Source: Betaproteobacteria bacterium (GTDB taxonomy: Bacteria; Pseudomonadota; Gammaproteobacteria; Burkholderiales; Usitatibacteraceae). From it: a stretch of DNA of 64,000 nt. The translations under genes were made by a program, and so were the position numbers. The stretch's first letter is position 1; every line of letters starts with the position of its first letter. Positions 1 through 8,094 of this stretch are shown here, one piece after another. The stretch spans positions 1,116,001 to 1,180,000 of the forward strand of contig JADJSD010000003.1 in assembly GCA_016711875.1 (NCBI GenBank), in the 5' to 3' direction. Below the pieces are notes generated by a model. That model did not search any database. It saw only the letters and a list, made by a program, of their open reading frames with translations, and was not told the origin of the DNA.

Positions 1-426
1 GCCGCCAACCGGCCCCTCATCCAGCTCGAGGAGCTCTACCGCGTACGCGGCTTCGACGCGCGCCGCATCGAGCGCCTGAAGCCCTACGTGACCGCGTTGC
101 CCACGCGAACGCCGGTGAACGCGAACACCGCGCCGCCCGAGGTGCTCTCGGCCCTCCTGCCCGAGACGCCGAAGGACGAGATCCGCGCCTTCGTGGTCGC
201 CCGCGTCGCGAAGCCCGCCCGCGACCGGCAGGACCTCGCCAAGCGCTTCGCGAAGCCCCCCACCACCGCGATCGAATCGGACCTCGACGTGAAGAGCACC
301 CATTTTTCGGTCGTCGTGACCGTCGCGCAGGACGACGTGCGCGCGTCGGCCGAGGCGCTCGTCTTGCGCCGCGGGACGGGCTCGGGCCCCTCGACGGCTA
401 TAATCTGGCGGCGCCCGCTCTACTAG
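1..426 (+). CDS. gspK: Type II secretion minor pseudopilin GspK (C-terminal part)
   Basis: Only the last 141 codons are present; the gene begins before base 1. GspK is the large minor pseudopilin that caps the periplasmic pseudopilus of the type II secretion system together with GspI and GspJ. The stretch VNANTAPPEVLSALLPE is the conserved late region of GspK. The gene is followed 42 bases later by gspL, then gspM and gspN, so gene order supports the call. The pilin-like N terminus that would confirm the family lies outside the window. Confidence 0.85.
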   Translation, partial: AANRPLIQLEELYRVRGFDARRIERLKPYVTALPTRTPVNANTAPPEVLSALLPETPKDEIRAFVVARVAKPARDRQDLAKRFAKPPTTAIESDLDVKSTHFSVVVTVAQDDVRASAEALVLRRGTGSGPSTAIIWRRPLY

Positions 427-468
427 CCGCGCCCTGAAAACCGGGCCGCCCCGCCCGCCCGCGAGCCC

Positions 469-1569
469 ATGATCCTTCGCCTTCTCGTCCCCCCGGTCGA
501 TCGCCTCGGTCCCGACACGCCCTTCGACTGGGTGCTGGCGGACCGCGCCGGCGCCGTGCTGCGGGAAGGGCGCGGCCCGCTAGGGGAAGTGCCGCGGGGC
601 GACGCGGTGGAGGTCATCCTGCCGGCTTCGCGCGTGCTTTTCGCCCGCCTGAAGCTGCCGAAGGTGAACACCGCGACCATTCGCGAGCTGCTGCCCTATG
701 CCGTCGAGGATCGCCTTCTCGCCGACCCCTCGCAGATCCACGCGGTGCCCGGGACGACGAACGCCCGGGGCGAGACGCTGGTGGCCGTGGTGGACCGCGG
801 CTGGTTCGGAAGCGCCCTCGCGCTCCTCGCCCGCGCCGGGCTTTCGCCCGCCCGCGCCGTCTGCGAAAGCGCCCTCGCCGCCCCCGGCCCGCATTCGTGG
901 ACGGCCGTGCTGGGCGCCGAGCGCTGCTTCCTCGTCGAGGACGATGGCCATGCCGTCGCCTTCGACCGCCCCGCCGGCCGCGAGCCGCCGCTCGCCCTGC
1001 GCATCGCCGTGGACGAAGCCGAGGGACGCGGAACCCGGCCCACGCAGCTCGAGGTGCTGGCCGAATCGGCGCCGCCCGATGCCGCACCCTGGAGCGAGAC
1101 CCTGGGACTCACGGTTCGCGTGCGCGAAGCGAAGGGTCGCCTCGCGCTGCCCGTTTCGCCGCGCGCCATCGACCTGCTCTCCGGTGAGTTCGCGCGCCGC
1201 TCGCGGACCCTCTCCGGCATCCGCGTGCCCCGGCTCGCCGTGGGGCTGGCCCTCGCCCTCGTCCTGCTACAGGTCGGGCTCACGGCCCTCGACACCTTCC
1301 GGCTCGATCGCGAGCGCCGCGCCCTCGAGGCCGAGCGCGAATCGCTCTTCCGGTCCGCGTTCCCCGAAGCCACGACGATCGTGGACCCGGCCCTGCAGAT
1401 GACGCGCAACCTGGGCGCGCTGCAGCGCTCGCGCGGCGAGGCGTCCCCGGACGATTTCCTCGCGCAGGTGACGCGCGCCGTGCAGGAGGACGCGACGCCC
1501 GCTCGCAAGGTGACTTGGGCCGGCGGCAAGCTCACGGTGGACCGCACGCCGAAGGCGGCCGCGAAATGA
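469..1569 (+). CDS. gspL: Type II secretion inner-membrane platform protein GspL
   Basis: 366 residues. GspL is a single-pass inner-membrane protein whose cytoplasmic actin-like domain recruits the GspE ATPase and whose periplasmic domain pairs with GspM. Visible here are a cytoplasmic domain of about 250 residues, one hydrophobic segment near residues 255-275 (LAVGLALALVLLQVG), and a short periplasmic ferredoxin-like domain. The length is close to that of betaproteobacterial GspL. The stop codon overlaps the start of gspM (ATGA), which implies translational coupling. Similarity across the family is low, so gene order carries much of the weight. Confidence 0.88.
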   Translation: MILRLLVPPVDRLGPDTPFDWVLADRAGAVLREGRGPLGEVPRGDAVEVILPASRVLFARLKLPKVNTATIRELLPYAVEDRLLADPSQIHAVPGTTNARGETLVAVVDRGWFGSALALLARAGLSPARAVCESALAAPGPHSWTAVLGAERCFLVEDDGHAVAFDRPAGREPPLALRIAVDEAEGRGTRPTQLEVLAESAPPDAAPWSETLGLTVRVREAKGRLALPVSPRAIDLLSGEFARRSRTLSGIRVPRLAVGLALALVLLQVGLTALDTFRLDRERRALEAERESLFRSAFPEATTIVDPALQMTRNLGALQRSRGEASPDDFLAQVTRAVQEDATPARKVTWAGGKLTVDRTPKAAAK

Positions 1570-2048
1570 GCCTTCTCGCCCAGTGGCGGGGTCGGTCCCC
1601 GCGCGAACGACTCGTCATCGGCGCCGTCGGCCTCGTCGTGCTCGCCGCGATCGCCTGGGCCTTCCTCTGGCTGCCGATGGATCGCCACCGCGCGCGGCTC
1701 GAGACCGAGTTGCCCGCGCTTCGCGCCTCCGTGGTACAGATGCGCGCGCAGGCCGCGGAGGTGAAGCGCCTCAAGGCGACGACGCCGCGCACGCAGGCCG
1801 CCAATCCCGCCCCGCTCGCCTCGCTCCTGTCCGCCGGCACGCTCGCGCAAGGCCTGCCCGGCGCGCGCCTGGCCCCCGTGGATGGCAAGCGCGTGCGACT
1901 CGCCGTCGACGACGCCTCCTGGCCGCGACTGGTCGAATGGGTATCGGCTGCGCAGTCGCTGCACGGGCTCACCGCGGAAGCCGCCACTGTAGAGGCCCTG
2001 CCCGCCGCCGGCCGCGTGAAGGCCGAATTCGTGCTGGCGGCACCCTGA
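1566..2048 (+). CDS. gspM: Type II secretion protein GspM
   Basis: 160 residues. GspM is a small bitopic inner-membrane protein of the type II secretion assembly platform that binds GspL. After a short basic N terminus (RGRSPRERL) there is one membrane segment at about residues 18-36, then a coiled-coil-prone stretch and a small alpha/beta periplasmic domain, the normal GspM layout. The start was chosen because its ATG overlaps the gspL stop by four bases. gspN follows two bases after the stop. Confidence 0.87.
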   Translation: MSLLAQWRGRSPRERLVIGAVGLVVLAAIAWAFLWLPMDRHRARLETELPALRASVVQMRAQAAEVKRLKATTPRTQAANPAPLASLLSAGTLAQGLPGARLAPVDGKRVRLAVDDASWPRLVEWVSAAQSLHGLTAEAATVEALPAAGRVKAEFVLAAP

Positions 2049-2050
2049 CG

Positions 2051-2797
2051 ATGCGTGCCTTTCCCGCCCTCCTGCTCGGCGCGCTCGCCTACGTCGCGTT
2101 CCTCGTGGGCACCGTGCCGGCAACACTCGTCACGGAGCAGGTCGCGCGGATCGCGGCGGGCCGCGTCGATGTCGACCGCGTCGAGGGCTCCCTGTGGAAC
2201 GGCCGCGCGGCGGTGCGCGTGCGCTCGGGCGCCGGCGAACTCGCGCTCGATGAAGTCACCTGGCGATTCCTGCCGGCACGCCTTCTCGCGGGCGAAGCGG
2301 CGTTCGCCGTGCAGGCGAAGCGCACCGGGTTCGACGCCTCGCTCGTGGCCGCGCGCTCGCCCGGCGAGACGCGCCTTCGCGACCTGAAGGCCCGCGGCGC
2401 GGCCGCCACCTTCACGCCGCTCTTTCCGCTGGCGGCCGGCTGGCAGCCCGAGGGCATGGTCACCGTCGAGTCCGACGAGTTCGCGCTCGCCGGCAACGAA
2501 TCGCGCGGCGCGGCGAAGATCGAATGGCGCGAGGCGGCCCTCTCCCTCGCCAACGCGCGCCCCCTGGGCTCGTGGAAAGCCGACCTCACCGGGAAGGGTG
2601 AGGCGATCGAGGTCGCGCTCGCCACCGTGAAGGGCCCGCTTCGCCTCGCGGGCAAGGGCACGATGAAGGGGAAAGCCCCCTTCGTCTTCGAGGGGACGGC
2701 CTCCGCCGACCCCGGCCGCGAGAAGGAACTCGAGGCCCTGCTCGCGCTCATCGGCCCGCGCCGCCCCGACGGCCTCCACGCGATCACGGTGCGCTGA
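2051..2797 (+). CDS. gspN: Type II secretion protein GspN
   Basis: 248 residues. GspN is an accessory component found in some type II secretion systems; its exact role is unclear. It has an N-terminal membrane anchor (about residues 3-22, FPALLLGALAYVAFLV) and a long beta-rich periplasmic part. The motif VEGSLWNGRA near residues 40-50 is typical of the family (G-S-[IL]-W-x-G). It is the last gene of the gsp run and its stop overlaps the next start by one base, although the following gene has no known secretion role. Confidence 0.85.
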   Translation: MRAFPALLLGALAYVAFLVGTVPATLVTEQVARIAAGRVDVDRVEGSLWNGRAAVRVRSGAGELALDEVTWRFLPARLLAGEAAFAVQAKRTGFDASLVAARSPGETRLRDLKARGAAATFTPLFPLAAGWQPEGMVTVESDEFALAGNESRGAAKIEWREAALSLANARPLGSWKADLTGKGEAIEVALATVKGPLRLAGKGTMKGKAPFVFEGTASADPGREKELEALLALIGPRRPDGLHAITVR

Positions 2798-3759
2798 TGC
2801 CCGCCCCCGGATACCGCGCGCCCCGCTGGTTCGCCAACGCGCACCTGCACACGATCTACGGATCGGCCCTCGCGAAGAAGGCGCCGGTCGCCTACCGGCG
2901 CGAGCGCTGGGAGACACCCGACGGCGATTTCGTCGACACGGATCACGTCGACGCGCCGCCCGACCGGCCCTGGGTGGTGCTCTTCCACGGCCTCGAGGGC
3001 TCCTCGGACTCGGCGTACGCGCGCGCACTCATGAGCAAGGTGAAGGCGCGGGGATGGCGAGGCACGGTGCTCAACTTCCGCGGCTGCAGCGGCGAGCCCA
3101 ACCGGCTGCCCCGCGCCTACCACTCGGGCGACTCGGCCGAAGTCGACTGGGTGCTGCGGCGGCTCCAGCCCCTTCGCCACGGCGCGCCCCTGTACGCGGC
3201 AGGCGTCTCGCTCGGGGGCAATGCGCTGCTCAAATGGCTGGGCGAGACGGGCGAGGCGGCAAGGGGCATCGTCGATCGCGCCGCCGCGGTCTCCGCCCCC
3301 GTGGACCTCATGGCCGCGGGCGATGCGCTCGGCAAGGGCTTCGCGCTCGTCTACGCGAAACATTTTCTCGCCACCATGAAGCGCCGGGCGGAGGCCAAGC
3401 ACGCGCGCTTCCCGGGCAGCTTCGACCTGGCGCGCATGCGCCGTTCACGCACCCTGCGGGAGTTCGACGACGTGGTGACCGCGCCGCTGCACGGCTACCG
3501 CGACACCGACGACTACTGGACGCGCGCGAGCGCGAAGCCCCTGCTCGCGAACGTGGCCGTGCCCACCCTGCTCCTCAACGCGGCGGACGATCCGTTCCTG
3601 CCGCGCGAAGCCCTTCCCGAGGCCCATGAGGTCTCGTCCGCCGTGCGCCGCGAGTTCCCGGAGACCGGAGGCCATGTCGGCTTCGTCGCCGGAAGCTTTC
3701 CCGGCCACATCGACTGGCTGCCCGACCGGCTGCTGCACTTCTTCGACCACCAGGAATAG
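2797..3759 (+). CDS. YheT-family alpha/beta hydrolase
   Basis: 320 residues, similar in length to E. coli YheT (COG0429). The opening segment (APRWFANAHLHTIYG) is characteristic of this family. The nucleophile elbow is GVSLGG with Ser138; a likely acid residue sits in DDPFLP and the histidine in GGHVGF near the C terminus, completing a Ser-Asp-His triad. The physiological substrate of YheT proteins is not established; carboxylester hydrolysis is assumed. No signal peptide is visible, so it should be cytoplasmic. The start overlaps the gspN stop by one base and the next gene follows four bases after its stop. Confidence 0.9.
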   Translation: MPAPGYRAPRWFANAHLHTIYGSALAKKAPVAYRRERWETPDGDFVDTDHVDAPPDRPWVVLFHGLEGSSDSAYARALMSKVKARGWRGTVLNFRGCSGEPNRLPRAYHSGDSAEVDWVLRRLQPLRHGAPLYAAGVSLGGNALLKWLGETGEAARGIVDRAAAVSAPVDLMAAGDALGKGFALVYAKHFLATMKRRAEAKHARFPGSFDLARMRRSRTLREFDDVVTAPLHGYRDTDDYWTRASAKPLLANVAVPTLLLNAADDPFLPREALPEAHEVSSAVRREFPETGGHVGFVAGSFPGHIDWLPDRLLHFFDHQE

Positions 3760-3763
3760 AACC

Positions 3764-5146
3764 ATGGCATCCCCCATCGCCCCCGAGATCTTCAAGGCCT
3801 ACGACATCCGCGGCATCGTGGACAAGACCCTCACGGAGGAAGCGGCCGAGAGCATCGGCCGCGGCCTCGCCACGATGGGCAAGGCCAAAGGCGTGAAGTG
3901 CTTCGTCGTCGGCCGCGACGGCCGGCTTTCCGGCCCGCGCCTCGCGGCCGCCCTCGCCCGCGGCATCAACGCCGGCGGCCTGGACGTGATCGACATCGGC
4001 GTCGTCGCGACGCCGATGGTCTACTTCGCCACGCACGAATTCGCCACCGGCAGCGGCGTCATGGTGACCGGCAGCCACAACCCGCCCGAGTACAACGGCC
4101 TCAAGATGATGGTCGCGGGCGAGACGCTCGCGGCCGAGACCATCCAGGACCTGAGGAAGCTCGTCGAATCCGGCAAGCTCGCGAGCGGCAAGGGCAAGCT
4201 CGAGACGCGCGACGTGGCGGACGCCTACCTCGATCGCATCGTGGGCGACGTGAAGCTCGCCCGCCTCATGCGCGTCGTCATCGACTGCGGCAACGGCTCG
4301 CCCGGCGCCTTCGCGCCCAAGCTCTTCAAGCGCCTGGGGTGCGAAGTCCAGGAGCTCTTCTGCGACGTGGACGGCAACTTTCCGAACCACCACCCGGACC
4401 CCTCCAAGCCCGAGAACCTCGTGGACCTCATCGCCGCGCTCAAATCGGGCGGCGCCGAAGTGGGCCTCGCCTTCGACGGCGACGGCGACCGCCTGGGCGT
4501 GGTGACGCGAAACGGCAAGATCATCTACCCCGACCGCCAGCTCATGCTCTTCGCCGCGGACGTGCTGCAGAGGAACCCCGGCGGACAGGTCATCTTCGAC
4601 GTGAAGTGCACGAGGAAGCTCTTCGGCTGGATCCGCGACCACGGCGGCGAGCCGGTGATGTGGAAGACGGGCCACTCGCTCGTGAAGGCGAAGCTCAAGG
4701 AGACCGGCGCGCCCCTGGCCGGCGAGATGAGCGGCCACATCTTCTTCAAGGAGCGCTGGTTCGGCTTCGACGACGGGCTGTACGCCGGCGCCCGCCTGCT
4801 GGAGATCCTCTCGCGCGCCCCGGATCCCACGCAGGCGCTCGAGGGGTTGCCCGATTCCATCAGCACGCCGGAGCTGAACCTGAAGCTCGCGAAGGAAGGC
4901 GAGAACCACGCCCTCATCGCGAGGCTGCAGAAAAGCGCGACGTTCGAGGGCGCGCTGGAGGTGATCACCCTGGACGGCCTGCGCGTGGAGTACCCGGACG
5001 GCTTCGGGCTCATGCGCGCCTCCAACACCACGCCCGTCGTGGTGCTGCGCTTCGAGGCGGACACCGACGAGGCCCTCGCGCGCATCCAGGGCGATTTCCG
5101 GCGCGTGCTCGAAGCGGCGCTTCCCGGCGCGAAGCTGCCTTACTGA
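3764..5146 (+). CDS. Phosphomannomutase/phosphoglucomutase
   Basis: 460 residues, the size of the Pseudomonas AlgC-type bifunctional enzyme. It interconverts hexose 6-phosphates and 1-phosphates and so feeds lipopolysaccharide and exopolysaccharide sugar synthesis. All four signature loops are present: the phosphoserine loop VTGSHNPPEYNG (Ser104), the metal loop DGDGDR, the sugar loop GEMSGH, and the phosphate-binding loop RASNTTP near the C terminus. It is cytoplasmic. The ATG at 3764 follows the previous stop by four bases. Whether mannose or glucose phosphate is the main substrate cannot be told from sequence. Confidence 0.95.
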   Translation: MASPIAPEIFKAYDIRGIVDKTLTEEAAESIGRGLATMGKAKGVKCFVVGRDGRLSGPRLAAALARGINAGGLDVIDIGVVATPMVYFATHEFATGSGVMVTGSHNPPEYNGLKMMVAGETLAAETIQDLRKLVESGKLASGKGKLETRDVADAYLDRIVGDVKLARLMRVVIDCGNGSPGAFAPKLFKRLGCEVQELFCDVDGNFPNHHPDPSKPENLVDLIAALKSGGAEVGLAFDGDGDRLGVVTRNGKIIYPDRQLMLFAADVLQRNPGGQVIFDVKCTRKLFGWIRDHGGEPVMWKTGHSLVKAKLKETGAPLAGEMSGHIFFKERWFGFDDGLYAGARLLEILSRAPDPTQALEGLPDSISTPELNLKLAKEGENHALIARLQKSATFEGALEVITLDGLRVEYPDGFGLMRASNTTPVVVLRFEADTDEALARIQGDFRRVLEAALPGAKLPY

Positions 5147-5190
5147 TCCCGAGCCGCGAAGCGGCCTTGCCGATCTCAAAAGGAAGCCCC

Positions 5191-6139
5191 ATGCACGGAT
5201 GGACGTACCGCCGCTACGGCGGGCCCGAGGTGCTCGAATGGACGAGCCTTCCCGAGACGCCGCCGGGCGAGGGCGAGATCGCCGTGCGCGTGATGGCCGC
5301 GGCGCTCAACCCCCTCGACTGGAAGCTGCGCGAGGGGCACTTCAAGCTCTTCGCGCGGGGCGTCCCCCGCGGCATGGGCTACGACTATTCCGGCGTCGTC
5401 GAGTCGCTCGGCCCCGGCGTCGCGGGATTCAAGCCGGGCGATGCGGTCGCGGGGATGCTCGACCCGATCCGCGCGGCCAACGGCACGCTTGCCGAGCGCA
5501 TCAACGCGCCCGCCGTCCTCGCCGCCCCGAAGCCGGCCGGCCTTTCCTTCGAGGACGCGGCCTCGCTTCCGGGCGCCGGCATCATGGCCGTGCAGTCGCT
5601 CACGCAGGCGGGCCTGAAGCCCGGTCACGCGGTGCTCATCGTCGGCGCGGCCGGGGGCGTGGGCTCCTTCGCCGTGCAGCTGGCGAAGATCGCGGGAGCG
5701 CGCGTGACGGCCGTGGCGAGCGGCGACGGCCTCGATTTCGTCCGGCCCTTCGCGCCCGAGCGCCTCGTCGACTACAAGCGCGAGGACTGGAAGGCGATGG
5801 ACGAGCGCTTCGACGTGGTGTTCGATGCCTCCGGCACCGCCACCTTCCCCGAGTGCCGGCGGCTGCTGAAGGCGGGCGGCGTCTCGGTGCACGCGCTGCC
5901 GGGCGCGAAGCTTTTCCTGTGGTCGCTCTGGCTCAAGGCCACGGCGAAGGAACGCTGCCTGCCCGTCCAGGAGCGCGCGGACGTCGCGGACCTGAAGCGG
6001 CTCGTCGGGCTGGCCGCCGAGGGGCGCCTTCGCTCGGTGGTGACGCGGGTCGGCCGTGCGGAGGAGGTGCCGGAGCTCCAGCGGGCCATGCAGGCGGGGC
6101 GCAACCGCGGCAAGGTCGTCGTGCGGATGTCGCCCCTAG
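5191..6139 (+). CDS. Zinc-independent quinone oxidoreductase-like (MDR superfamily) NAD(P)H dehydrogenase
   Basis: The protein begins MHGWTYRRYGGPEVLEW and shows the medium-chain reductase layout: a GroES-like N domain with AAALNPLDWKLR, then the Rossmann loop VGAAGGVGSFAVQLAK and the usual ending GKVVVRM. It lacks the structural and catalytic zinc cysteines, so it resembles quinone oxidoreductases. There is no stop after this ending in the frame used; reading continues to 7008, antisense to the next gene. Another frame has a TAG at 6137-6139, reached if one C of the CCCC run at 6133-6136 is removed, giving about 315 residues. The end given here assumes that correction. Confidence 0.8.
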
Positions 6140-6978
6140 TCGGTGAGCTGGACCGAAAGGTAGGCGCCTTCCTGGCCCCCCAGCCCCGCGATGCTGCCCA
6201 GGCGCGTCCAGGCGAGCGTCACCGCGACGCGCTTGTTCGGGAACCACGCCACGAAGACATCGCTGAAGTCGTCCTCGCGCAAGGCCGAGAGGTTGTCGGG
6301 CTTGCCGCGGTACTCGGCGCCCACGGCGAGGCGGTCGCCCAGCATCAGGGCGACGGATCCCTCGGCCTCGAGCCGGCGCCGGTCTTCCTTGTCCCCGCCG
6401 AACCCAAGCAGGCCCATCTGGTTGGCGCGCGTCGAGCGCACCGTGAGGTTCGCGAGCACGTTGCGGCCGGCGAAGCCGGCGAGCCAGAGCTTGGTGAAAG
6501 CGGCGTAGAGGTCCGTGTCGCTGCCACGCTTCGCGCCGAGGGCCTCGGGGATCGCCATGTCGCGATTGCGCTTGTGCTGCAGGCCCAGGGCGACCTGCGG
6601 CCACGGGCTGTCCTGGTCGTAGAGCGCATCGCCCGTCAGGCGCCACTTGGCCCCCAGGATGTCCTGCCGCAGGACGAGCCCCGGCACCACCGCGCCCGCG
6701 TCGAAACGCTGCCGCGCCAGGGAGAGCTCGACCCGGTCGAAAAGCCCGACGGCGAGCCCGCCCGCGGTGAGGTCGAAGTCGTTCGTCCGCACGCGCGTCA
6801 CGAACGCCGAGCCGCCCACCTGGTCGCGCGTGCCGTAGCCCGCGATGAGCGCCCAGGGCACGAGGCCGCCGCCGGCGCTGCCTTCCAGTTGCTGCGCCCC
6901 GCCCGTGACGACCAGGCGGTCTCCGGCCACGGAGGCGAACGCCACCCCCAGGAACGCCACCAGGATCCACCGGCCCAT
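6136..6978 (-). CDS. DUF3034 family outer-membrane-type protein
   Basis: 280 residues. A signal peptide (MGRWILVAFLGVAFASVAG) is followed by a beta-rich sequence with repeated R-V-E-L-S, GLQHKR and AWFPNKRVAVTLAW segments, suggesting an outer-membrane beta barrel. It matches the DUF3034 proteins of beta- and gammaproteobacteria, which have no known function. The start was chosen for its strong ribosome site (GGGGAGGTG) six to eight bases upstream; an earlier ATG at 7026 would place extra residues before the signal. It is convergent with the oxidoreductase and divergent from the haemoglobin gene 68 bases away, so both may share a control region. Confidence 0.8.
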   Translation of the reverse strand: MGRWILVAFLGVAFASVAGDRLVVTGGAQQLEGSAGGGLVPWALIAGYGTRDQVGGSAFVTRVRTNDFDLTAGGLAVGLFDRVELSLARQRFDAGAVVPGLVLRQDILGAKWRLTGDALYDQDSPWPQVALGLQHKRNRDMAIPEALGAKRGSDTDLYAAFTKLWLAGFAGRNVLANLTVRSTRANQMGLLGFGGDKEDRRRLEAEGSVALMLGDRLAVGAEYRGKPDNLSALREDDFSDVFVAWFPNKRVAVTLAWTRLGSIAGLGGQEGAYLSVQLTD

Positions 6979-7046
6979 CGGCACCTCCCCCGTTCGACGG
7001 TTCGATGATAACCTCGCCGCAGTCACGCTCAGGGTTACATTTCCCG

Positions 7047-7472
7047 ATGGCGAAGTCCGCTTCCCTTCTCGCCGGGCTGCTGCTGGCCGCTTGCGCCGCG
7101 CCCGGGCCGGCCACCTCGCCCACGCTGTACGCGCGGATGGGCGGCGAGCCCGTGGTGAAGCGCGTCGTCGACGAGACGATCGACCGCGCGGCCTCGGACT
7201 CGCGCACCCGGCGTTCCTTCGATGGCGTGAAGCTCGCGCGCGTGAAGGAGAAATTCGCCGAGCAGGTGTGCGAGCTCTCCGGCGGACCGTGCAAGTACAC
7301 GGGCGATCCGATGGACCAGGTGCACAAGGGCCTCAAGAACACGGAAGCGGAGCTGAACCTCCTCGTGCAGTTCCTGCGCGACGCCCTCGACGGCGCCGGC
7401 GTCGGGCTCGCCGAGAAGAACGAGCTGCTGCGGCTCCTCGCGCCCATGAAGCGCGACATCGTGACCGGTTGA
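7047..7472 (+). CDS. Group 1 truncated haemoglobin, predicted lipoprotein
   Basis: 141 residues. The N terminus carries a lipobox (LLLAACAAP), so the mature protein should be lipid-anchored outside the cytoplasm, which is unusual for a globin. The rest fits a group 1 truncated haemoglobin: LYARMGGEPVVKRVV at the start of the fold, KYTGDPM, and the proximal-histidine helix MDQVHKGL. Such proteins bind O2, CO or NO. The next gene, a cupredoxin-like protein, starts four bases after the stop, so the two are probably cotranscribed. A possible role in NO or oxygen chemistry in the periplasm is inference. Confidence 0.85.
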   Translation: MAKSASLLAGLLLAACAAPGPATSPTLYARMGGEPVVKRVVDETIDRAASDSRTRRSFDGVKLARVKEKFAEQVCELSGGPCKYTGDPMDQVHKGLKNTEAELNLLVQFLRDALDGAGVGLAEKNELLRLLAPMKRDIVTG

Positions 7473-7476
7473 CCCC

Positions 7477-8094
7477 TTGCGCGCCGCCCGATTCCCGCTC
7501 ATCGCCCTCTTCGCCGTCGGCGGCGTACTCGCGGCTTCCCTCGAGGTCACCGTGCGCGACGAGCGCGGCAACCCGGTGGAGAACGCCGTCGCCTATGCGA
7601 CCCCGAAAGGCGCGCCCGCGCCCGCCGGCCCGAAGCGCACCGCCGCCATCGAGCAGATCGACAAGACGTTCGTGCCGCACGTCACGGTGGTGCAGGCGGG
7701 CACGACCGTCCAGTTCCCGAACCGCGATCCCATCCGCCACCACGTGTACTCGTTCTCGCCGGCCAAGTCCTTCGAGATCAAGCTCTACGCCGGCACGCCG
7801 CCCACGCCCGTGCTCTTCGACAAGCCCGGCGAGGTGGTCCTGGGCTGCAACATCCACGACAACATGCTCGCCTTCGTGCTGGTGGTCGAGACGCCGTACT
7901 TCGCGAAGACCCCGCGCGAGGGGATCGCCCGCCTCGAGCAACTGCCCGCCGGCGAATACGACGTGCACGTGTGGCATCCGGCCCTCGCCGCCCCCGTGCC
8001 CGCGCGCACGGTCCGGCTGCGCGCCGACGAGACCGCGCCCTTCCCCGCCGCCGTCACGCTGAAGGCACAGCCCGCCCGGGCCCCTGCCCGGTGA
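7477..8094 (+). CDS. Cupredoxin-like protein (methylamine utilization protein family)
   Basis: 205 residues starting at TTG. A signal peptide (FPLIALFAVGGVLAAS) precedes an Ig-like segment (LEVTVRDERGNPVENAV) and a plastocyanin-type domain. Possible copper ligands are the His pair of RHHVYSF, then Cys and His of LGCNIHDNM with the following Met. This is the common layout of proteins labelled methylamine utilization protein that often precede sensor or cyclase genes. It overlaps the cyclase start by four bases (GTGA), which argues for translational coupling. Methylamine metabolism itself is not supported by any neighbour. Confidence 0.82.
   Translation: MRAARFPLIALFAVGGVLAASLEVTVRDERGNPVENAVAYATPKGAPAPAGPKRTAAIEQIDKTFVPHVTVVQAGTTVQFPNRDPIRHHVYSFSPAKSFEIKLYAGTPPTPVLFDKPGEVVLGCNIHDNMLAFVLVVETPYFAKTPREGIARLEQLPAGEYDVHVWHPALAAPVPARTVRLRADETAPFPAAVTLKAQPARAPAR

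Noticed and set aside
3898..7008. Open frame of more than 1,000 codons across the mutase and oxidoreductase genes
   Set aside because: Its first part is a shifted reading of the phosphomannomutase gene. Only the part from 5191 to about 6130 matches a protein family.
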